A stretch of DNA of 64,000 bases from Ancalomicrobiaceae bacterium S20 (GTDB lineage Bacteria; Pseudomonadota; Alphaproteobacteria; Rhizobiales; Ancalomicrobiaceae), in contig CP158568.1 of NCBI GenBank assembly GCA_040269895.1, positions 1,830,716 through 1,894,715 of the forward strand. The letters are read 5' to 3'. A program made the position numbers and the translations under genes. Of this stretch, positions 59,793 to 64,000 are shown piece after piece (position 1 is the first letter of the stretch; each line of letters starts with the position of its first letter). The notes beneath the pieces were generated by a model that did not search any database, had not been told where the DNA came from, and saw only the letters and a program-made list of their open reading frames with translations.

Positions 59793-60446
59793 TCAGAAGA
59801 CGAATTCCTTCGGGCGCGCGAAGCCCGGCAGCGGCTTGACGTTGCAGTTGAACGCCGTGCGCGTCCCGACGTCCGCGCCCGAGCGGGTCATGATCGTGGC
59901 GCGGCCGGCGAGGCTGCGACCGACGACCGTCACCAGCCGGCCGCGATCGGCGAGCTGGGCGACGAGCGCATCGGGGATGAGTTCGACCGAGCCGTCGATC
60001 AGAATCAGGTCATAGGGCGCGCCGGCCGGCCAGCCCGCGGCGAGCGCGCCGGTCGCGACCTCGGCGTTGTCGATCGCCAGACGTCCGAGGGTCGCGGTCG
60101 CCTCGGCGGCGAGGGCGGTATCCTCCTCGAGCGCGACGACTGACCGGACCAGATCCGCCAGCAGCGCGGTCGCATAGCCGGTTGCGGCACCGACCACCAG
60201 CGCCTTGTCGGTCTTGCGCGGCTCGCCGAGCTGGATGAGCTTGCCGAGCGGATGCGGCTGGGTGACGAAGCGGCCCGGCGCCACCTCGATGTGCTCGTCG
60301 ATATAGGCGAGCGGCTTCAGACGATCCGGAACGAAGGCCTCGCGCGGAACGGCGCCGAAGGCGTCCAGGATGCCGTGGTCGGTGACGTCGTTGGTGCGCA
60401 GCTGGGTGTCGACCATCTGCCTGCGGCTCGTCGCGAAATCCGGCAT
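59793..60446 (-). CDS. Protein-L-isoaspartate O-methyltransferase family protein (second copy)
   Basis: This 217-residue protein starts MPDFATSRRQMVDTQLRTND. The family signature MVDTQLRTNDVTD and VPREAFVPDRL are clear, and ALVVGAATGYATALLADLV is the SAM-binding motif. It is the shorter alphaproteobacterial branch found next to tolC, distinct from the surE-linked pcm at 30.8 kb. True isoaspartate repair activity is not certain for this branch. Confidence 0.88.
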   Translation of the reverse strand: MPDFATSRRQMVDTQLRTNDVTDHGILDAFGAVPREAFVPDRLKPLAYIDEHIEVAPGRFVTQPHPLGKLIQLGEPRKTDKALVVGAATGYATALLADLVRSVVALEEDTALAAEATATLGRLAIDNAEVATGALAAGWPAGAPYDLILIDGSVELIPDALVAQLADRGRLVTVVGRSLAGRATIMTRSGADVGTRTAFNCNVKPLPGFARPKEFVF

Positions 60447-60606
60447 GTCGTTCCTCGATGGCGGGGACGGATCGGAGGCTTCATAAGCCCGCGCCCGCAG
60501 GGACACAAGAGGGACAGGCGGCCGGGATCGGCAGGTCCGTCGAGCGGCCCGCCCCTGCCCGACGGCGGGCTCAGCGTCCGGCGCGAGGGTCGAAGGAAAG
60601 AGGCCG

Positions 60607-60644
60607 AAAAAACGAAAGCGCCGCGACGATGCGCGGCGCTTTCG
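60607..60644 (-). terminator. Intrinsic terminator after tRNA-Cys
   Basis: A 13-bp stem CGAAAGCGCCGCG / CGCGGCGCTTTCG with a six-base loop is followed on the minus strand by TTTTTT. It lies 11 bp past the tRNA. Confidence 0.93.
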
Positions 60645-60654
60645 AAAAACCGGT

Positions 60655-60728
60655 TGGAGGCCTCGTCCGGATTCGAACCGGAGTACACGGATTTGCAGTC
60701 CGCTGCGTAGCCACTCCGCCACGAGGCC
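60655..60728 (-). tRNA. tRNA-Cys (anticodon GCA), CCA encoded
   Basis: Read on the minus strand, the 7-bp acceptor arms GGCCTCG and CGAGGCC pair, the anticodon loop reads CTGCAAA, the T loop is GGTTCGAATCC, and the gene ends with discriminator T and CCA. Total 74 bases. A strong terminator follows. Confidence 0.95.
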
Positions 60729-60988
60729 GCCTGAGCGGGGTTCTTTAAGGGGCTCCAACTGCTTGCGCAAGGGCTGGCTTTGATCTTCCGCAGATTTTTC
60801 GACATCCGATCCGCGAAGGCTCGTCGGAGGGCAAGCCCGATTCACGTCGATTCGGCTCCTGAGCCCCAACGAGACCCAGCTCTGTCCGGCGGCTCGATCG
60901 AGCACAACCCGGCAGCAACCTCTCTTTGGTTGTATAAAGCAAAAATACAAATCTTGATGGCATCCCCACCTATGTCGTCGGGGGAACC

Positions 60989-61180
60989 ATGCTCAAGTCG
61001 TCAATCATCGCCGCCGCTACGGCCGCGTTCGTGCTCGCCGGCTTCGGCATTTCGGACGCCGATGCCCGGTCCCGGAGCTACGGCTACCATGCAACGAAGT
61101 TCAGGACCGGGACCTGCAAGCGGTCGAGCTGCTTCGCCAAGCATCCGACCGGCCGCTACGTCTACCCGCTGCGACGCTGA
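60989..61180 (+). CDS. Small exported basic protein, 63 residues, unknown function
   Basis: ATG 60989 has GGGGGAACC directly upstream. The first 25 or so residues form a signal peptide (ATAAFVLAGFGISDADA), leaving a basic 37-residue mature part with a CKRSSC pair and aromatic residues. I do not recognise the family. The AT-rich sequence at 60925-60960 may be its promoter. It is convergent with cobU, with 2 bp between the stop codons. Confidence 0.65.
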   Translation: MLKSSIIAAATAAFVLAGFGISDADARSRSYGYHATKFRTGTCKRSSCFAKHPTGRYVYPLRR

Positions 61181-61182
61181 AC

Positions 61183-61721
61183 TCACCCGCCCTTCATCAC
61201 CAGCGGCAATCCCGCCGCGACGAAGGTCACGCGGTCGGCCACGGCGGCGGCGCGTTGGTTGAGGCGGCCCTGATGGTCGCGGAAGCGGCGCGACAGGGCG
61301 TCGGCGGGGACGAGGCCGAGGCCGATCTCGTTGGAGACGAGGATGATCGGACCGCCGGCCAAGCGGAGCGATTCGATCAGGGTCGCGATCTCGGCTTCGA
61401 CGTCGCGGTCCGAAAAGGTCACGTTCGACAGCCAGAGCGTCAGGCAGTCGACCACCATCACGCGATCCGGCCGCGCCTCACGCGCGAAAACGCCGGCGAG
61501 ATCGACGCCCTCCTCGATCGTCGACCAGCGGGGCCGCGCTCGGCGCGGTGGCGGGCGATGCGGTCGGCCATTTCGGTGTCTCCCGCGGACGCGGTCGCCA
61601 CCATGAACGGCGCGAGGCCGCTCGCCTCGGCGCGGTCGAGCGCGATCCGCGTCTTGCCGGAGCGGGCGCCGCCGAGCACGAAATCGATCCGGGGCAGGAC
61701 GGGGACGGGCGACGCGGACAT
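61183..61721 (-). pseudogene. cobU: Adenosylcobinamide kinase/guanylyltransferase, frame broken at a G/C run (likely one missing base)
   Basis: The N-terminal part starts MSASPVPVLPRIDFVLGGAR behind GGAGAG and holds the P-loop GGARSGKT and AEASGLAPFMVATA. After HRAERG the family sequence continues in another frame: PRWSTIEEGVDLAGVFARE, then DCLTLWLSNV and VSNEIGLGLVP, to the stop at 61183. Adding one base at the four-G run 61530-61533 (plus strand) restores 179 residues with GPRWSTIEE across the join. The enzyme phosphorylates and then guanylylates adenosylcobinamide in cobalamin assembly. No other cobalamin gene is in the window. Confidence 0.88.
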
Positions 61722-61739
61722 GTTCGGCCTCTCCAACTC

Positions 61740-61910
61740 TCTCGGCACGCGCCGCACCGTCGTCGAAGCCGCGGCGGAAGACAACGGCTTTCCACCCGGC
61801 GCAAGTGTGGCCGACCGTTTCGACGCTCGCGACCGCGCCGGCAGCGCGGCACCCTGCCGGATTCGTCCCGAGCCGTTCCGCGGCAACGGGATTCGGCTGC
61901 GCCGGCAAAG
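61740..61910 (-). promoter_or_regulatory. Possible cobalamin riboswitch in the cobU leader
   Basis: Read on the minus strand, in order, the leader shows AATCCGG (complement of 61857-61863), GCTGCC (61840-61845) followed by GCG...GAGCG, and GCCAC (61807-61811) followed by CGGGTGGAAAGCC. These are spaced like the conserved blocks of adenosylcobalamin riboswitches (GGTGCAAATCCG, GCTGCCCCCGCAACTGTAAGCG, GCCACTG...GGGAAGGC). The final B12-box (AGCCAGGAGACCTGCC) is poorly matched, which lowers confidence. Position, directly before a cobalamin gene, supports it. Confidence 0.35.
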
Positions 61911-62112
61911 CGTCCTTTCCCTCGGGGCGACTTTTCCACAGTGCGCGGATAGAACGGGGCCTGCGCCGAAACACGGCCGAAAACCGCGCATTCGGCGCGA
62001 CGGGGCATCGCCGGAGCGCCCTCCCCGCGCGGTGGCGGAACGCAGGACGACTTCAGGGGTTGGCAAGCCGGAACGACCTTGCTATAGACCCCGCCCACAC
62101 GCCGACGCGTGA

Positions 62113-62188
62113 TCCGCGATAGCTCAGTTGGTAGAGCGTTCGACTGTTAATCGAATGGTCGCAGGTTCGAGTCCTGCTCGCGGAGCCA
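62113..62188 (+). tRNA. tRNA-Asn (anticodon GTT), CCA encoded
   Basis: TCCGCGA pairs with TCGCGGA in the acceptor stem, the D loop is AGCTCAGTTGGTAGAGC, the anticodon loop is CTGTTAA, the T arm is GCAGGTTCGAGTCCTGC, and GCCA ends the gene. Total 76 bases, cleanly followed by an intrinsic terminator. Confidence 0.96.
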
Positions 62189-62196
62189 GTTTCAAA

Positions 62197-62235
62197 GAAA
62201 GCGCCCGGACGATGGTCCGGGCGCTTTCTTCTTTT
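62197..62235 (+). terminator. Intrinsic terminator after tRNA-Asn
   Basis: GAAAGCGCCCGGAC pairs with GTCCGGGCGCTTTC around GATG (14-bp perfect stem), followed by TTCTTTT. Confidence 0.93.
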
Positions 62236-62265
62236 CAGACCACAGTCAGGCTTCTTTTCAGACCA
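62228..62265. repeat. 15-bp direct repeat just after tRNA-Asn
   Basis: CTTCTTTTCAGACCA occurs at 62228-62242 and again at 62251-62265. The first copy overlaps the terminator's T tract, so the second may be a duplicated tail. No integrase is nearby. Confidence 0.7.
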
Positions 62266-62324
62266 AAGCCCGGGTCGAGATCATGCCTCGGGCCACAAGG
62301 CCGAGGCGTCTCGGCAAATGCCGC

Positions 62325-64000
62325 TCAGGACGCCTGCCGGATCGTGCCGAGGAAGCGATCGACTTCCGAGCCGAGCACATCGGCCTGACGGTGCAGGTTG
62401 GTCGCCGCGGTCAGCACGTCGCCGGAGGCGGTGCTGGTACGGCCCACGGCTTCGATCACCGACGAGATGTTCTGATGCACGACGCCGGCGCCGCGCGAGG
62501 CCTCGTGGATATTCCGGGCGATGTCCTGCGTGGCGATGCCCTGCTGGTCGACCGACTGGGCGATCTCGTTGGCGATGCCGTTGATCTTCTTGATCGTGTC
62601 GGAGATGCCGACCATCGAGTTGACCGCGCCGTTGGTGGCGTTCTGGATCTCGGCGATCTGCTCGCCGATCTGCGCGGTCGCCTTGCTGGTCTGGTCGGCG
62701 AGCTGCTTCACCTCGGCCGCCACGACGGCAAAGCCCTTGCCGGCCTCGCCGGCGCGCGCGGCCTCGATGGTGGCATTGAGCGCGAGCAGGTTGGTCTGGC
62801 TGGCGACGCCGGAGATCAGGTTGACGATGTTGCTGATCCGCTCGACCGCACGCGACAGGCCGCGGACCTGATCCATGACACCGTCGGCTTCCTGCACGGC
62901 CTCGCCCGAGGTTTCGGTCGAGGACACGACGAGGCGGCGGATCTCGTCGATCGAGGCGGAGAGCTCGGTGGTCGCGGAGGCGACCGTGCCGACGTTCTCG
63001 GCCGCCTGCTCCGAGGCGCGCACGACCGCATGCGAGCGATCGGACGTCTCGCCGGCGGTCACGTCCAGCGAACTGGCCGAGACCTGGAGCTGCTCGGACG
63101 CCTTGCGGACGGTCACGATCACCGAGCCGACGACGTTCTCGAAGCTCTCGGCGAAGGCGCGCATGGCGGCGCGGCGTTCGCCGGCCATCGCCTGCTCCTG
63201 CTCGGCCCGTTCGTGGCGCAGGCGCTCGGCATCCGCCATGTTGTCGCGGAACACGGCCATGGCCTTGCCGAGGTCGCCGATCTCGTCGGCGCGGTCGGCA
63301 TAGGGCGCGTCGGTGGAGAGGTCGCCGTGTGCGAGCCGCTCGATGCGGTCGCGCAGCACGCTGAGCGGGGTCGTGACACGGCGGACGAGGAAGGTCGACA
63401 CGGCAACGACGACGACGACGAGGCCGACCAGTGCGCCGAGCGAGCGCCACAGCGCGCTGTTGGCGGCCGCCTCCTCAGCCTCAGCCGCATCGGTTGCCGC
63501 CCCGAGCGCCGCAACGGCGACGTCGACGGCGGTGTCCATGCGCGGCACGATATAGGCAATGAACTCCTGCGAGGTCATCGCGGGCTTCTGCCCGGTGGCG
63601 AGCGCCTCGGCGATACCGGCCTGAACATCGAGCACCTCGGGGACGAAGTACTCCCGATCGGCCCGTTCGATCGCCCGGGCCAGCTCGGCCGGCAGCGCAA
63701 CGCCCTTGGTCAGGTCCTTGGCGCTGCCCCAGCTCTCCACGCCGCGGCTCAGCTGGCCGGACAAGGTCCACGCCAGGCTCTTGCCCGGGCCGCCGGCGGC
63801 GGTGCCCGTGGTCGCGGAGATCTTGGCGAGCGCGTCGACGACCGTGGTCGACGCGTCGCCGATGCCGAGCCGCGCCTTCCAACTCAGCATCTTGATCGCG
63901 AACATGCGATCGACGAAGCCCGACTTGTTCGACACTTCCTGCGAGATGCGATCGTCGAGCCGCGCCAGCAGATCGAGCAGCGCGGTGTTGGTGTCGTAAT
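62325..64000 (-). CDS. Methyl-accepting chemotaxis protein, 5' end cut by window
   Basis: About 558 codons are present and the frame stays open to the window edge, so the start lies beyond 64000. In order: a periplasmic sensor part, a membrane helix (ALVGLVVVVVAVSTFLV), a HAMP domain (VRRVTTPLSVLRDRIERLAHGD region), and a signalling domain with the hairpin tip GVASQTNLLALNATIEAARA, the CheA/CheW-binding site. It transmits a ligand signal to the flagellar motor. An internal GTG at 63935 is not a likely start because coding continues upstream of it. Confidence 0.93.
   Translation of the reverse strand, partial: YDTNTALLDLLARLDDRISQEVSNKSGFVDRMFAIKMLSWKARLGIGDASTTVVDALAKISATTGTAAGGPGKSLAWTLSGQLSRGVESWGSAKDLTKGVALPAELARAIERADREYFVPEVLDVQAGIAEALATGQKPAMTSQEFIAYIVPRMDTAVDVAVAALGAATDAAEAEEAAANSALWRSLGALVGLVVVVVAVSTFLVRRVTTPLSVLRDRIERLAHGDLSTDAPYADRADEIGDLGKAMAVFRDNMADAERLRHERAEQEQAMAGERRAAMRAFAESFENVVGSVIVTVRKASEQLQVSASSLDVTAGETSDRSHAVVRASEQAAENVGTVASATTELSASIDEIRRLVVSSTETSGEAVQEADGVMDQVRGLSRAVERISNIVNLISGVASQTNLLALNATIEAARAGEAGKGFAVVAAEVKQLADQTSKATAQIGEQIAEIQNATNGAVNSMVGISDTIKKINGIANEIAQSVDQQGIATQDIARNIHEASRGAGVVHQNISSVIEAVGRTSTASGDVLTAATNLHRQADVLGSEVDRFLGTIRQAS

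Overview
The window is 64 kb of GC-rich chromosome (about two thirds G+C, by eye) from an alphaproteobacterium, most likely of the order Hyphomicrobiales (Rhizobiales). Gene content and order both support this: a tpiA-secG-pyrG-kdsA block, a ppiD-trpE-trpG-trpD-trpC-moaC-moeA-lexA block, a dgt-argS-SPOR-nagZ-scpA-scpB-tatABC-serS-surE-pcm-nlpD-yajC-secDF block, a pcm-tolC-PopZ-like-valS block, an ExoR homologue, and an alphaproteobacterial SOS box (GAAC-N7-GAAC) in front of lexA. I cannot name a genus. I saw no prophage, insertion sequence, CRISPR array or plasmid genes.

Layout. 0-1.3 kb (+): the end of queF, a small alpha/beta-barrel protein and a WYL regulator. 1.4-7.4 kb (-): tpiA, secG, pyrG, a DUF350 membrane protein, a VOC protein and kdsA, with a palindromic RIME-like element before kdsA. 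7.8-18.3 kb (+): ppiD, the trp genes, an aromatic amino acid decarboxylase, moaC, moeA and a frameshifted lexA. 18.3-22.9 kb: comEC (-) and gltX (+). 22.9-27.4 kb (-): yajC, secD, secF, a Mth938-like protein and a squalene/phytoene-synthase-family protein. 27.8 kb (+): a DUF815 ATPase. 28.8-47.3 kb: an almost unbroken minus-strand series (dgt, argS, SPOR, nagZ, scpA, scpB, an ABC ATPase, tatA, tatB, tatC, serS, a GGDEF-EAL protein, surE, pcm, a LysM/M23 lipoprotein). 47.5-49.4 kb (+): erpA, xthA and a small secreted protein. 49.9-64 kb (mostly -): exoR, valS, SGNH hydrolase, OpgC-like acyltransferase, PopZ-like protein (frameshifted), tolC, a second pcm-like gene, tRNA-Cys, a 63-residue secreted protein (+), cobU (frameshifted), tRNA-Asn (+) and a methyl-accepting chemotaxis protein cut by the window end.

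How the genes work together. Most of the window is housekeeping: protein export (SecG/D/F, YajC, TatABC, PpiD), envelope building and remodelling (KdsA, NagZ, SPOR, NlpD-like, TolC), chromosome handling (ScpAB, LexA, XthA, Dgt), tRNA charging (GltX, SerS, ArgS, ValS) and biosynthesis of tryptophan, CTP, molybdenum cofactor and cobalamin. The less ordinary parts are genes set between otherwise conserved neighbours: a decarboxylase after trpC, a c-di-GMP enzyme after serS, an orphan ABC ATPase after scpB, and an overlapping acyltransferase/SGNH pair beside valS. I found no convincing new multi-gene system. The strongest sequence-level anomalies are three genes (lexA, the PopZ-like gene, cobU), each broken by what looks like one missing G/C in a homopolymer, and a roughly 140-bp low-GC patch in serS that encodes an apparent insertion just before motif 2.
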